The notes under the pieces were generated by a model. That model had not been told where the DNA came from, searched no databases, and saw nothing but the letters and a program-made list of their open reading frames with translations. Of a stretch of 64,000 nt of DNA, positions 43,071-51,927 are shown piece after piece. The stretch covers positions 734,501-798,500 of the forward strand of contig NZ_CP077089.1 of NCBI RefSeq assembly GCF_014268445.2. Direction: 5' to 3'. Numbering within the stretch: the first letter of the stretch is position 1; each line of letters starts with the position of its first letter. The position numbers and the translations under genes are program-made. This stretch comes from Pseudomonas tensinigenes. Lineage in GTDB: Bacteria; Pseudomonadota; Gammaproteobacteria; Pseudomonadales; Pseudomonadaceae.

Positions 43071-44521
43071 TGCAATTGTCCGAGCTGGCCAGTGTCGGGC
43101 GAGCCCCGCAACTGCCGCTGACCGTGACTTTGGCCGATGCCGCTGGCAGTGCGGATCTGCAATTGCTGAGCCTGCTGCGAGTCCTGCCGGGGCAGCGTTA
43201 CGTTGGCGCCGGTGTCTGGCGCGGGCGTCCGGTGCTGGCCAAATTGCTGGTGGGCGGCAAGGCTGCCCGGCATTTTCAGCGCGAGTTGGAAGGCGTGCGC
43301 CTGCTGGCGGCGCAAGGTATGACGACGCCGCTGCTGCTGGCCGATGGCTTGCAGAATGGCGAAGGTGGCTGGCTGCTGTTCGACTTCCTTGAGGGTGCCG
43401 AAAGCCTTGGCGATGCCTGGGCGAAAGTCGAGTCGCTGCCGGTGCTGGCCGATGAACAATCGGCGGTGTTGGCCGAGGCGCTGGGTGCCATTGGCCAGTT
43501 GCACGGCAAAGGGCTCTGGCAGGAAGACCTCCATCTGGACAATCTGCTGCGTCACGGCGGCCAGTTGTACTTGATCGACGGTGCCGGGATCTGCGCAGAA
43601 AGCGCCGGCCAGCCGCTATCGCGACAAAAAGTCCTGGAAAATCTCGGGGTGTTTTTCGCCCAATTGCCCAAGGCGCTGGAACCCTTTATCGAAGAACTGC
43701 TGGTGTATTACCTGTTGAGCAATAGCGAGCACGCTTTGCCGCTGGAAGCCTTGCAGAAACAGATCGACAAGGTGCGTCGCTGGCGTTTGAAAGACTTCCT
43801 GATCAAGGTCGGTCGCGAGTGCACGCTGTTCAGTGTGCAGCGTGGAGCGTTCGCTTTGCGCGCGATCCGTCGCGAAGAAGAATCAGCCATGCTGCCGGTA
43901 CTGGAGCAAGCCGATGCGTTGCTAGAGCAGGGCCATCTGTACAAGACCGGTGGTGCGGCGAGCGTCGGCAAGGTTCAGGCCGGTGCGCGCACGCTGGTGA
44001 TCAAGCGCTACAACATCAAGGGCTTTGCGCATTGGCTCAAGCGTTTCTGGCGGCCGAGTCGGGCGTGGCATTCGTGGCGCGAAGGCAATCGCCTGGCGTT
44101 CCTCGGGATCGCCACGCCCAAGCCGCTGGCGGTGCTGGAAAAGCGCTTCTTGTGGCTGCGCAGTCGTGCGTATCTGGTGACCGAGTTCCTGTCGGGGCCG
44201 GATATCATCGAGCGCTTTGCACCGTATGTTGAAAATGGTCAGGCACCGGAAGCGGAACTGCAGGCGCTGGATCAGTTGTTCGTCAGATTGATTGACGAGC
44301 GCATCAGCCACGGCGACTTCAAGGGGCATAATCTGTTCTGGCAGCAGGATCGCTGGGCGCTGATCGATCTTGACTCGATGTGTCAGCATGGATCCGTCGG
44401 CAGTTTCGCCCCGGCCTATGCCCGTGACCGTGCGCGATTCATGCGTAACTGGCCGGAAAGCAGTGCACTGTACAAGGTCATAGATCAGCGTTTGCCCAAA
44501 GAAATCTCCAGCGCGGCCTGA
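43070..44521 (+). CDS. Double kinase-like protein of the LPS core cluster
   Basis: A 483-residue protein containing two kinase-like domains. The N-terminal one has a lysine in PVLAKLLVGG, a loop LWQEDLHLDNLLRHGG near residue 155 and LYLIDGAG. The C-terminal one has TLVIKRYN near 307, the loop ISHGDFKGHNLF near 413 and WALIDLDSM near 430. Catalytic and metal Asp are present in both. The position matches PA5006, annotated as a kinase-like hypothetical in the P. aeruginosa core cluster. A plausible role is phosphorylation of core heptose, but the acceptor is unknown. It starts one base inside the upstream gene. A hairpin (44543-44567) follows the stop. Confidence 0.8.
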   Translation: MQLSELASVGRAPQLPLTVTLADAAGSADLQLLSLLRVLPGQRYVGAGVWRGRPVLAKLLVGGKAARHFQRELEGVRLLAAQGMTTPLLLADGLQNGEGGWLLFDFLEGAESLGDAWAKVESLPVLADEQSAVLAEALGAIGQLHGKGLWQEDLHLDNLLRHGGQLYLIDGAGICAESAGQPLSRQKVLENLGVFFAQLPKALEPFIEELLVYYLLSNSEHALPLEALQKQIDKVRRWRLKDFLIKVGRECTLFSVQRGAFALRAIRREEESAMLPVLEQADALLEQGHLYKTGGAASVGKVQAGARTLVIKRYNIKGFAHWLKRFWRPSRAWHSWREGNRLAFLGIATPKPLAVLEKRFLWLRSRAYLVTEFLSGPDIIERFAPYVENGQAPEAELQALDQLFVRLIDERISHGDFKGHNLFWQQDRWALIDLDSMCQHGSVGSFAPAYARDRARFMRNWPESSALYKVIDQRLPKEISSAA

Positions 44522-44542
44522 GTCAAACCACTACAGCAATAG

Positions 44543-44567
44543 AGGACAAGATTCAGCGACTTGTCCT
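44543..44567 (+). terminator. Possible weak terminator or mRNA-stabilising hairpin after the kinase genes
   Basis: The perfect 8-base stem AGGACAAG/CTTGTCCT has a nine-base loop and lies 22 bases after the stop of the double kinase. There is no T-tract, so it is more likely a processing or stability hairpin than an efficient terminator. Confidence 0.4.
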
Positions 44568-44645
44568 ACAGCTTCTCCAGAAGCCATGAACTGTGCCCTG
44601 TTCAGCCCCGATGCTAATTTGCCCAACGACCTTGGAGGGCAAATA

Positions 44646-44981
44646 TTGATCATTAAAAAAGTTGCAATGTTGGGTGCAATTTCCTGGCTTTTAGTTGGCT
44701 GTGGCAGTGTTCTGACCGTACTGCAGGACGATGCCGATGTCGCTCGGGACATGCGCAAGCAGAAAACCTACTGCCAATCCATCCCCCATATTTACAGTGG
44801 TCTGGCCTTTGACTTCTGCGTATTGAACGCGCCCCCTGATCCCAGCGGATTTCTTGTGCCATTCGTGCTGCTGGACCTGCCATTGTCCGCTGTATTCGAT
44901 ACAGTAGCGCTGCCCTATACGGTTTATCGTCAGGTCACCGACGGTAATCTTGGTATTTACTGGCGCAAGGGCGGTTATTGA
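44646..44981 (+). CDS. YceK/YidQ-like (DUF1375) lipoprotein
   Basis: A 111-residue predicted lipoprotein. The N-terminus MIIKKVAMLGAISWLLVGCGSV has a lysine-rich start, a hydrophobic core and the lipobox LVGC. The mature part (YSGLAFDFCVLNAPP; VPFVLLDLPLSAVFDTVALPYTVYRQ) fits the YceK/YidQ family of small outer-membrane lipoproteins with unknown function. The start is a TTG at 44646 with GGAGGG six bases upstream; an ATG at 44667 would leave almost no signal sequence before the lipobox. Residue +2 is Gly, so outer-membrane sorting is expected. It sits between the core kinases and the carbamoyltransferase, a place with no counterpart I recall in P. aeruginosa. Confidence 0.8.
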   Translation: MIIKKVAMLGAISWLLVGCGSVLTVLQDDADVARDMRKQKTYCQSIPHIYSGLAFDFCVLNAPPDPSGFLVPFVLLDLPLSAVFDTVALPYTVYRQVTDGNLGIYWRKGGY

Positions 44982-45054
44982 GTCGCAGGGCAAGGTTTCT
45001 CCAAACCATTCACCCTGGGGCAATCGCGCAGGGTAATTCCCCTCTCGTTTACGC

Positions 45055-45060
45055 TATAAT
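45055..45060 (+). promoter_or_regulatory. Candidate -10 box upstream of the carbamoyltransferase gene
   Basis: A perfect TATAAT (in ACGCTATAATCCCGCC) lies 93 bases before the GTG start of the carbamoyltransferase gene. It follows an AT-poor stretch with no obvious -35. It would give the outer-core genes their own transcription start. Confidence 0.4.
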
Positions 45061-45152
45061 CCCGCCCTTTAGCTGTCACTCGCCCTGTGCGAGGACGCAT
45101 CAATTTTCAAGGCGCATCGCGCCTGCACGCAGACTAAAGAGGCTAGACCCCT

Positions 45153-46907
45153 GTGGCATTGACGATTCTTGGCCTGTCCGGCGCCCTTAGCCATGACCCT
45201 TCAGCAGCCTTGTACATCGACGGCAAGCTGGTGGCGGCGGCTGAAGAAGAGCGCTTCGTACGCGATAAGCATGCAAAGAACCGCATGCCCTACGAATCGG
45301 CGAAGTTCTGTCTTGAACAGGCCGGCATCAAGCCGTCCGACGTTGACGTGGTTGCGATTCCATTTGCTCCGATCAGCCTGTTCGGCAAGGCGCGCTGGCA
45401 CTACGCCAAGCGTTACTGGTACGCGCCGGATCGCGCCCTCGATGCGATCCTGATGGGTAACCGTCGCTACAAGCGCTATCGCAACAAGATCGTCTGGTGC
45501 CTGGAGCAATTGGGTTTCGATCCGAAAAAGATCAAGATCGAGCCGGTCGAGCACCACTTGGCTCACGCCTCCAGCGCCTACCACTGCTCCGGTTTCAAAG
45601 AGAAAACCGCGATCCTCGGCATCGACGGCAAGGGCGAGTACGCCACGACCTTTTTCGGCTATGGCGAAAACGGCAAGATCCACAAGATCAAGGAGTTCTT
45701 CGACCCGGACTCCCTCGGCGGCCTGTACGGTGCGATCACCGAGTTCCTCGGTTTCGAGATGCTCGACGGTGAGTTCAAGGTCATGGGCATGGCGCCGTAC
45801 GGCGACGCCAGCAAGTACGACTTCTCGCGTCTGGCCTCGTTCGAGAACGGTGAGTTGGTGATCAACACCGACTACGCCAACGTGATCGGCCTGCGTCGCT
45901 ACAAAGAAAAGGGCAAAGGCTTCTACTTCTCGCCGAAGCTGATCGAATGGCTGGGCCCGAAACGCGAAGGCGATATCGCTGACGAACCGTACATCCACTA
46001 CGCCGCGAGCATGCAAGCGCTGTTCGAGAAACTCGCGTTGCAGATGATCGACCATTACCTGGGCGATGTGCTCAAGGAAACCGGCAAGCTGGCATTCGCC
46101 GGTGGCTGTGCGTTGAACGTCAAGCTGAACCAGAAAATCATCGCCCGCGACGACATCAAAGAGCTGTTCGTCCAGCCGGCGTCCGGCGATGCCGGTACTG
46201 CGGTCGGCGCCGCTGCCTACGTTTCGCACGCCCGCGGCGTGCCGGTCGAGAAGATGGAACACGTCTACCTCGGCCCGTCGTACAGCAACGAAGACGTGAT
46301 CGCCGCCTGCGCGCGTCACGAGAGCAAGCCGACCTGGCGCAAGCTCGACAACATGCCTGAAGAGATCGCCAAGATCATGGTCGACGGCAATCCGGTGGCC
46401 TGGTTCCAGGGGCGCATGGAGTTCGGTCCGCGTGCCCTGGGTGGTCGTTCGATCATCGGTTGCCCGAGCGTTGCCGGTGTAGCTGACCGGATCAACCACC
46501 AGATCAAGTTCCGCGAGCGCTGGAGGCCTTTCTGCCCGTCGATGCTCGACACCGTTGCGCCGCAAATGATCAAGATCGATCACCCGGCACCGTTCATGAC
46601 CTTCACCTTCGAAGTGGCTGAAGAGTGGAAGACCCGCGTGCCGGAAGTTGTCCACGAAGATGGCACCTCGCGCGCCCAGGTGCTCAAGCGCGAATACAAC
46701 CCGCGCTACTACGACATGATGAAAGCGCTGGAAAATCTGACCGGTAATGGTGTATCGCTGAACACCTCGCTCAACCGTCGTGGCGAACCGATGATCTGCT
46801 CGCCGACCGACGCGCTGAACATGTTTTTCGGCTCGGATCTGGAATACCTGATCATGGAAGATATTCTGGTCGTAAAAGAGGGTGTAAAAGGATACGAACT
46901 TGACTGA
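45153..46907 (+). CDS. wapO: LPS core carbamoyltransferase, WapO type
   Basis: A 584-residue carbamoyltransferase of the NodU/TobZ family. The N-terminal Kae1-like half shows EPVEHHLAHASSAYHCSGF (metal-binding histidines near residue 134) and ILGIDGKGEYAT. The C-terminal YrdC-like part has PVAWFQGRMEFGPRALGGRS. It makes carbamoyl-adenylate and transfers the carbamoyl group to a hydroxyl. In P. aeruginosa the syntenic gene PA5005 (wapO) adds 7-O-carbamoyl to heptose II. The start is GTG 45153 with AGAGG upstream. The next gene begins inside its last eight bases. Confidence 0.9.
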   Translation: MALTILGLSGALSHDPSAALYIDGKLVAAAEEERFVRDKHAKNRMPYESAKFCLEQAGIKPSDVDVVAIPFAPISLFGKARWHYAKRYWYAPDRALDAILMGNRRYKRYRNKIVWCLEQLGFDPKKIKIEPVEHHLAHASSAYHCSGFKEKTAILGIDGKGEYATTFFGYGENGKIHKIKEFFDPDSLGGLYGAITEFLGFEMLDGEFKVMGMAPYGDASKYDFSRLASFENGELVINTDYANVIGLRRYKEKGKGFYFSPKLIEWLGPKREGDIADEPYIHYAASMQALFEKLALQMIDHYLGDVLKETGKLAFAGGCALNVKLNQKIIARDDIKELFVQPASGDAGTAVGAAAYVSHARGVPVEKMEHVYLGPSYSNEDVIAACARHESKPTWRKLDNMPEEIAKIMVDGNPVAWFQGRMEFGPRALGGRSIIGCPSVAGVADRINHQIKFRERWRPFCPSMLDTVAPQMIKIDHPAPFMTFTFEVAEEWKTRVPEVVHEDGTSRAQVLKREYNPRYYDMMKALENLTGNGVSLNTSLNRRGEPMICSPTDALNMFFGSDLEYLIMEDILVVKEGVKGYELD

Positions 46908-47808
46908 AACACTGATCAGCGTCGTCATTCCGGTTTACAACTATGCGCGAACCCTGCCCCGTGCAGTGGAGTCGGTGTTGGCGCAGTTGGATGAGGCGAC
47001 GGCGGATCTGCTGGTCATCGACGATGGGTCGACGGACGAGACGCCTGAGGTGGTGGAGACGCTTCTGCTCAAGCATGGCGGGCGTTTTCGTGCGTTACGT
47101 AAAAGCAATGGCGGTTTGTCTACCGTGCGCAATCGGGGGCTGGAGGAGACGAACGGGCGTTTTCTGGTTTTCCTCGATTCCGATGACGAAATGGCGCCCG
47201 GCGCGCTGGCTGCGCTTTCACAGCATATTGTCAGCAACCCGCAAAGCCGGATGGTGATTGGCGCCCACTGGTCGGTGTTTGCCGACGGCAGGCGCAGCTT
47301 GCAGTCCGTCAAGCCATTGCCGTTGACGGCCCGGCAATGTTTGCAGGGCTACCTGCTGGACAAGACCGTGTCGATATCCAACGGCGCCTGCGCGATGCAT
47401 CGGGACGTGTTCCAGCCCGGTAATTATCCTGAGCACTTGCGCAACGTCGAGGATCTGCCGGTGTTTGCCCAAGTGCTGGCGCGCTTTCCTTGCAGCGTTC
47501 TGGACAAGCCTCTGGCGCTGATCTACAAGCACGCCGACAGCATGCGTCATGATTTGCGCCAGAGCCTTGCTGCGGGTACGGAGCAGGTCGTGAGTGAGGT
47601 GTTTTCCAGTCAACGCATGCCTCAAGAGATGCACGACCTGCGTCAGGCATTTCTCGCGCAGCGCTGCCTGTCCCTTTTTCGCGACTGTTACTCCCACGGC
47701 GAATACGCTCTGGCCAAGGGCTTTTATTTTCAGGCATTGCGTGCAGACTGGCGCACGTTTTCGCGTTGGTCGTACACTCGCAAAGCTTTGCGGCTACTGT
47801 TTCGGTAG
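46900..47808 (+). CDS. Family 2 glycosyltransferase
   Basis: A 302-residue GT2 enzyme. The GT-A nucleotide-binding part starts TLISVVIPVYNYARTLPRAVES and includes VIDDGSTDET. The metal-binding DxD is in FLVFLDSDDEM near residue 95. A lower-similarity acceptor domain follows. Translation starts at TTG 46900, overlapping the carbamoyltransferase stop by eight bases, with AAGGA upstream. It likely adds an outer-core sugar; it takes the place of wapH/wapR-type genes in the P. aeruginosa cluster. Donor and linkage are unknown. Confidence 0.88.
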   Translation: MTETLISVVIPVYNYARTLPRAVESVLAQLDEATADLLVIDDGSTDETPEVVETLLLKHGGRFRALRKSNGGLSTVRNRGLEETNGRFLVFLDSDDEMAPGALAALSQHIVSNPQSRMVIGAHWSVFADGRRSLQSVKPLPLTARQCLQGYLLDKTVSISNGACAMHRDVFQPGNYPEHLRNVEDLPVFAQVLARFPCSVLDKPLALIYKHADSMRHDLRQSLAAGTEQVVSEVFSSQRMPQEMHDLRQAFLAQRCLSLFRDCYSHGEYALAKGFYFQALRADWRTFSRWSYTRKALRLLFR

Positions 47809-47863
47809 ATGGTTCGTGATGAACAGGCGCGTAATTTGTAACGCGTGTCGATGAGGTGACTGG

Positions 47864-49324
47864 GTGAAAGGTACGGGCAGTAAAGTGGCAACTCGAGTCT
47901 CCAGAATCATCGATGAATACCCGGTCTGGCTGGCATTTTCTGGCAGTGTCCTGCTCTCGCTGATTGCGGTTCTGGGGACTGCGACAGTCGGGCGAGATGC
48001 GGCGCTGTACATTGATATCGCGCAGCAAGTTACCGAGCAAGGGCCCAATGTGGCCTGGGCAGCTTTCGATTGGCCATGGTTCTCCTTTCTGCTGGCCGGT
48101 ACGCATACCGTGCTGCGGTTACCTCTGGAGTTGAGTGCCTATCTCTGGTGTGGGCTGTTCTTTGCCGGCACCAGCGCGCTGATGGTGGACTGCGTCCGCC
48201 AGCGTTCTCCCCACGTCACCCGTTGGGCTTGCCTGGTGGTGCTGGCAATGCCGGCGGTCAATGCTTTTCGCAACGACATCATTCGTGAATGCGGTTTCTG
48301 GTTTTTCTGCACGCTGACGCTGTGGCTGGCGCTGCGCTGGCAGGCTCGGGGCGGCTGGCTGCGTGCGGCCTTGATTCATCTGGCAATTGTCGCGGCGGCC
48401 TTGTTCCGGCTCGAGGCCTTGTTGCTGGTGCCTGCGTTGGCATTGTGGCAACTGCCCAATCTGTGGTCGTCGGCCAGGCGCGTGCAATTCTTTCAGTACT
48501 CACTGTTGCCGATTCTGGGGCTACTGGCCGTCTCGGTGTCGGGTGTGCTCCTGTCCGCCCGCGTAATGCTTTATCTGGACATGATCGCACCTCATGGTGT
48601 GCTGTCTTCATTTCAGATGTTGTGCGACCAGTTTGCCAATTCGCTTATCAACAAGTATTCCCAGGACGAGGCCGGGCGGATCATTTTCTTCGGCATTCTG
48701 GCGACCATGACCATCAGTTTCGTGAAGTTGATGGGGCCTTTCGCCGTTCCGTTCGTTCTGCGTCGCAACTGGGGCGTGTTGGGCGTTTACTGGCGTGACT
48801 ATCGCCCCTTCGCCTGGGCGGCGTTGCTGTATCTGGTGGTGCTGGTGCTGTTTTTCATCAAGCAACAGTTCATGAATACGCGCTACCTGAGCTTTTTGAA
48901 TCTGCTGTTCGTACCGGTGCTGGCGATGGGGCTGGCGGCGTTTGTTCGCGAGTTTCCGCGTTTGGGCAAGTGGCTGGTGATCGTCGGCTTGCTGGTGATG
49001 CTGTCTAACGTCATTTCCTCCGGCGCCGGCAAAACCCACTACGTCGAGGCGGGTCGTTGGGTGTCCACCCATGTCGAGCCGGACGCGCCGACTTATTTCG
49101 AGGACGGTCGGATCAGCTATTACGCCGGCCGCGGCTACGTGATGCCAGTCCTGACCCAGGAAGAGGCCATGTCGGCGGCTCATGCCGGCGACTACCGCTA
49201 TTTCGTCATCGAGGCGAAAGGGGAGGAACCGTGGCTGAATGAGTGGCTGGTTGCGCACCAGTTGCGCATCATCGAGCATTTCGCCAACCGTAAAGGCGCC
49301 ACGGTGGTAGTCATCGGCCGCTAG
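47864..49324 (+). CDS. Membrane glycosyltransferase, GT39/ArnT-like (GT-C fold)
   Basis: A 486-residue integral membrane protein with about 10-11 hydrophobic segments and a soluble C-terminal domain (~400-486). After TM1 the periplasmic loop begins GRDAALYIDIAQQ, where GT39/83 enzymes carry catalytic acidic residues, and the first long loop has FRNDIIRECGFWFFCTLTLW. It would transfer a sugar from a polyprenyl phosphate carrier on the periplasmic side. It begins at GTG 47864 after GAGG, 55 bases after the GT2 gene. It is not an O-antigen ligase by size or motif. The acceptor may be core or lipid A. Confidence 0.75.
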   Translation: MKGTGSKVATRVSRIIDEYPVWLAFSGSVLLSLIAVLGTATVGRDAALYIDIAQQVTEQGPNVAWAAFDWPWFSFLLAGTHTVLRLPLELSAYLWCGLFFAGTSALMVDCVRQRSPHVTRWACLVVLAMPAVNAFRNDIIRECGFWFFCTLTLWLALRWQARGGWLRAALIHLAIVAAALFRLEALLLVPALALWQLPNLWSSARRVQFFQYSLLPILGLLAVSVSGVLLSARVMLYLDMIAPHGVLSSFQMLCDQFANSLINKYSQDEAGRIIFFGILATMTISFVKLMGPFAVPFVLRRNWGVLGVYWRDYRPFAWAALLYLVVLVLFFIKQQFMNTRYLSFLNLLFVPVLAMGLAAFVREFPRLGKWLVIVGLLVMLSNVISSGAGKTHYVEAGRWVSTHVEPDAPTYFEDGRISYYAGRGYVMPVLTQEEAMSAAHAGDYRYFVIEAKGEEPWLNEWLVAHQLRIIEHFANRKGATVVVIGR

Positions 49325-49327
49325 GGG

Positions 49328-49981
49328 TCAGCCCAGCAACGGGCGCAGGCGCGAGATCAGGGGGGCCTGCCGGTTGCTCGGCAGCGCTTGCCGGTAACCT
49401 TCAATAAACGTATCGCCGGCGTCCTGGCCAAGCAACCATTGCCGGTCTTCCTTGTAGCGCAGCAAGTGGGCGAAGTTACGCAGGCGTTTACTGTCGCTGA
49501 GTGCGCGCTTCTGGCAGCGCAGGTCGGCGATATCGATCAGGCCCAGGTGGTTGTCGGGCGTCAGCACGACGTTGCCAAAGTGCAGTGACCGGAAGTACAC
49601 CCCTTTCTCGTGCAACTGAGCGAAATACGCACCCAGTTGAAATCTCAGTGAATCACTCTCTTCGCTGGTGCCTTGTAACTGGCGCACGGTATTGCCCGCC
49701 AGTGGGCTGTAATACACGCCGTCGCGCTCAATGCTCGGGATACGGTACACCGCAATCACTTCGGGGCAGAGGATGCCGCGTTGTTCGAGGGCCCGGGTGT
49801 TGTCGGCAAAGCGTTGCGCATACGGGTAGAACAGTGCCGAACTGAGCAAGCGTTTGCGCCGGAACAGCTTGAGCATGCGTCCATCGGCCAATCTGAGCAC
49901 CTTGTCGCCGGAGCCGTCGGCTTCCAGTACGTGTGCACCGGCGCGCAGTGCCTCGTAAGTGCTGTGATCAATCGATTGCAT
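49328..49981 (-). CDS. Small LPS-kinase-like protein (PA4998-like)
   Basis: A 217-residue kinase-fold protein of the lipopolysaccharide kinase family. The lysine is in GRMLKLFRRK. The catalytic loop reads GVYFRSLHFGNVVL near residue 140, with Arg-Ser-Leu-His where HxD is expected. The metal site is LGLIDIADLRC. It lies on the minus strand within the core cluster, converging on the GT-C gene (three bases between stops) and divergent from msbA. That matches the place of PA4998 beside msbA. Loss of the catalytic Asp suggests a non-canonical kinase or pseudokinase. Confidence 0.75.
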   Translation of the reverse strand: MQSIDHSTYEALRAGAHVLEADGSGDKVLRLADGRMLKLFRRKRLLSSALFYPYAQRFADNTRALEQRGILCPEVIAVYRIPSIERDGVYYSPLAGNTVRQLQGTSEESDSLRFQLGAYFAQLHEKGVYFRSLHFGNVVLTPDNHLGLIDIADLRCQKRALSDSKRLRNFAHLLRYKEDRQWLLGQDAGDTFIEGYRQALPSNRQAPLISRLRPLLG

Positions 49982-50106
49982 ATCGGGCTCCCCATCATTA
50001 GCGGCGTATCTTAACCGACTTGGTCAAGGGCTGGCTTGAAGTCATGTTTATCGGGGAAAAAACGCGTGTGATATCATCCCCGCCTCACTGAATTGTGCGG
50101 ATCACC

Positions 50107-51927
50107 ATGAGCAGTCCTGAACCGAAAGCCCAGTCAACGCTGGCGATCTATTTCCGCCTTTTGGCTTACGTGCGGCCTTATGCCGGTCTCTTCCTTCTCA
50201 GCATCGTCGGGTTTCTGATCTTCGCATCGACTCAACCGATGCTCGCTTACATCCTCAAGTATTTCGTCGATGGCCTGGCCAATCCTGAGGCCAGCCTGTT
50301 CCCGGGCAACCCTTATCTGGGCAAATTGCAGCTGCTCGAAACCGTGCCGCTGATGATTGTGCTCATTGCGCTGTTACAGGGCGTGGGTTCGTACCTTGGC
50401 AACTTCTTCCTGGCTCGGGTTTCCCTGGGGCTGGTACACGATCTGCGGGTCGTGCTGTTCAACAAGTTGCTGGAGTTGCCTAACCGGTTCTTCGACAAAA
50501 ACAACTCGGGTCACCTGATTTCGCGGATCACCTTCAACGTGACGATGGTCACCGGCGCGGCGACAGACGCGATCAAGGTTGTCATTCGTGAAGGCATGAC
50601 CGTGATTTTCCTCTTCTGCACCCTGTTGTGGATGAACTGGAAACTCACACTGGTAATGGTGGCCATCCTTCCGGTGATCGGCATCATGGTGAACAGCACC
50701 AGCCGCAAATTCCGCAAGCAAAGCAAAAAGATCCAGGTGTCGATGGGCAATGTCACGCACGTCGCCTCCGAGACCATTCATGGTTACCGCGTCGTACGCA
50801 GCTTCGGTGGCGAGCACTATGAAAAGACGCGCTTTCGCGAGGCCAGCCAGAGCAACACTGACAAGCAACTGACGATGACCAAGACCGGTGCGGTCTACAC
50901 GCCGATGCTGCAACTGGTGACCTACAGTGCCATGGCCGTGGTCATGTTCCTGGTGCTCTACCTTCGCGGCGATGCGTCTCCGGGTGATCTGGTTGCCTAC
51001 ATCACCATGGCCGGTTTGTTGCCAAAACCCATTCGTCAGCTCTCGGAGGTCAGCTCGACCATTCAGAAGGGTGTGGCCGGTGCCGAAAGTATTTTCGAGC
51101 AACTGGACGAGCCGGCTGAAGTGGATCAGGGCACGGTCGAGCATGATCGTCTTGAAGGCCGCCTGGAAGTGCGTAACCTCAGCTTTCAGTACCCGGACAC
51201 CGACAAACAGGTGCTCGACGACATCAGTTTTGTGGTCGAACCCGGACAAATGGTTGCGCTGGTCGGACGCTCGGGCAGCGGCAAGTCGACGCTTGCCGGT
51301 CTTATTCCGCGCTTCTATCAGCATGAGCAGGGCGAGATTCTGCTCGATGGCGTCCGTGTGCAGGACTTTACCTTGCACAGCCTGCGTCGCCAGATCGCTC
51401 TGGTGACCCAGCAGGTCACGCTGTTCAACGATACGGTGACCAACAACATCGCTTACGGCGATCTGGCCGGCGCGCCGTTCGATGAGGTCAAGCGAGCCGC
51501 CAGCGAGGCCTATGCCGACGAGTTCATCGCCAAGATGCCACAAGGCTACGAAACCCTGGTCGGCGAAAACGGCGTATTGCTCTCCGGCGGTCAACGCCAG
51601 CGCATTGCTATCGCCCGGGCCCTGCTCAAGGATGCTCCGCTGCTGATTCTCGACGAGGCGACTTCGGCCCTCGATACCGAATCGGAGCGGCACATTCAGG
51701 CGGCACTGGATCATGTGGTGCAGAACCGCACGACCCTGGTGATCGCCCACCGCTTGAGCACTATCGAGAAAGCCGACCTGATTCTGGTCATGGATGAAGG
51801 CCGGATTGTCGAGCGCGGCACCCACGCGCAGCTGCTGGAGCAGAACGGCTACTACTCCCGCCTGCACGCCAAAGAGTTTGAAGAGGGGGACGAGCCTCTG
51901 CCGGCCCACGCGACCAACGTATGCTGA
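50107..51927 (+). CDS. msbA: Lipid A-core flippase MsbA
   Basis: A 606-residue homodimeric ABC exporter that flips lipid A-core across the inner membrane. It has six N-terminal TM helices and a nucleotide-binding domain with Walker A GRSGSGKST near 389, signature LSGGQRQRIAIARALL near 492, Walker B LLILDEATSALD near 511 and the switch His in VIAHRLSTI. The ATG at 50107 (MSSPEPKAQS) is preferred to an in-frame ATG four codons upstream. It overlaps the mig-14-like gene by seven bases. It sits amid core-assembly genes, consistent with its role. Confidence 0.96.
   Translation: MSSPEPKAQSTLAIYFRLLAYVRPYAGLFLLSIVGFLIFASTQPMLAYILKYFVDGLANPEASLFPGNPYLGKLQLLETVPLMIVLIALLQGVGSYLGNFFLARVSLGLVHDLRVVLFNKLLELPNRFFDKNNSGHLISRITFNVTMVTGAATDAIKVVIREGMTVIFLFCTLLWMNWKLTLVMVAILPVIGIMVNSTSRKFRKQSKKIQVSMGNVTHVASETIHGYRVVRSFGGEHYEKTRFREASQSNTDKQLTMTKTGAVYTPMLQLVTYSAMAVVMFLVLYLRGDASPGDLVAYITMAGLLPKPIRQLSEVSSTIQKGVAGAESIFEQLDEPAEVDQGTVEHDRLEGRLEVRNLSFQYPDTDKQVLDDISFVVEPGQMVALVGRSGSGKSTLAGLIPRFYQHEQGEILLDGVRVQDFTLHSLRRQIALVTQQVTLFNDTVTNNIAYGDLAGAPFDEVKRAASEAYADEFIAKMPQGYETLVGENGVLLSGGQRQRIAIARALLKDAPLLILDEATSALDTESERHIQAALDHVVQNRTTLVIAHRLSTIEKADLILVMDEGRIVERGTHAQLLEQNGYYSRLHAKEFEEGDEPLPAHATNVC

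Noticed and set aside
47864..49324. O-antigen ligase WaaL
   Set aside because: The first periplasmic loop (GRDAALYIDIA) and overall layout fit GT39/ArnT-like GT-C enzymes. The large periplasmic loop of ligases is not seen.
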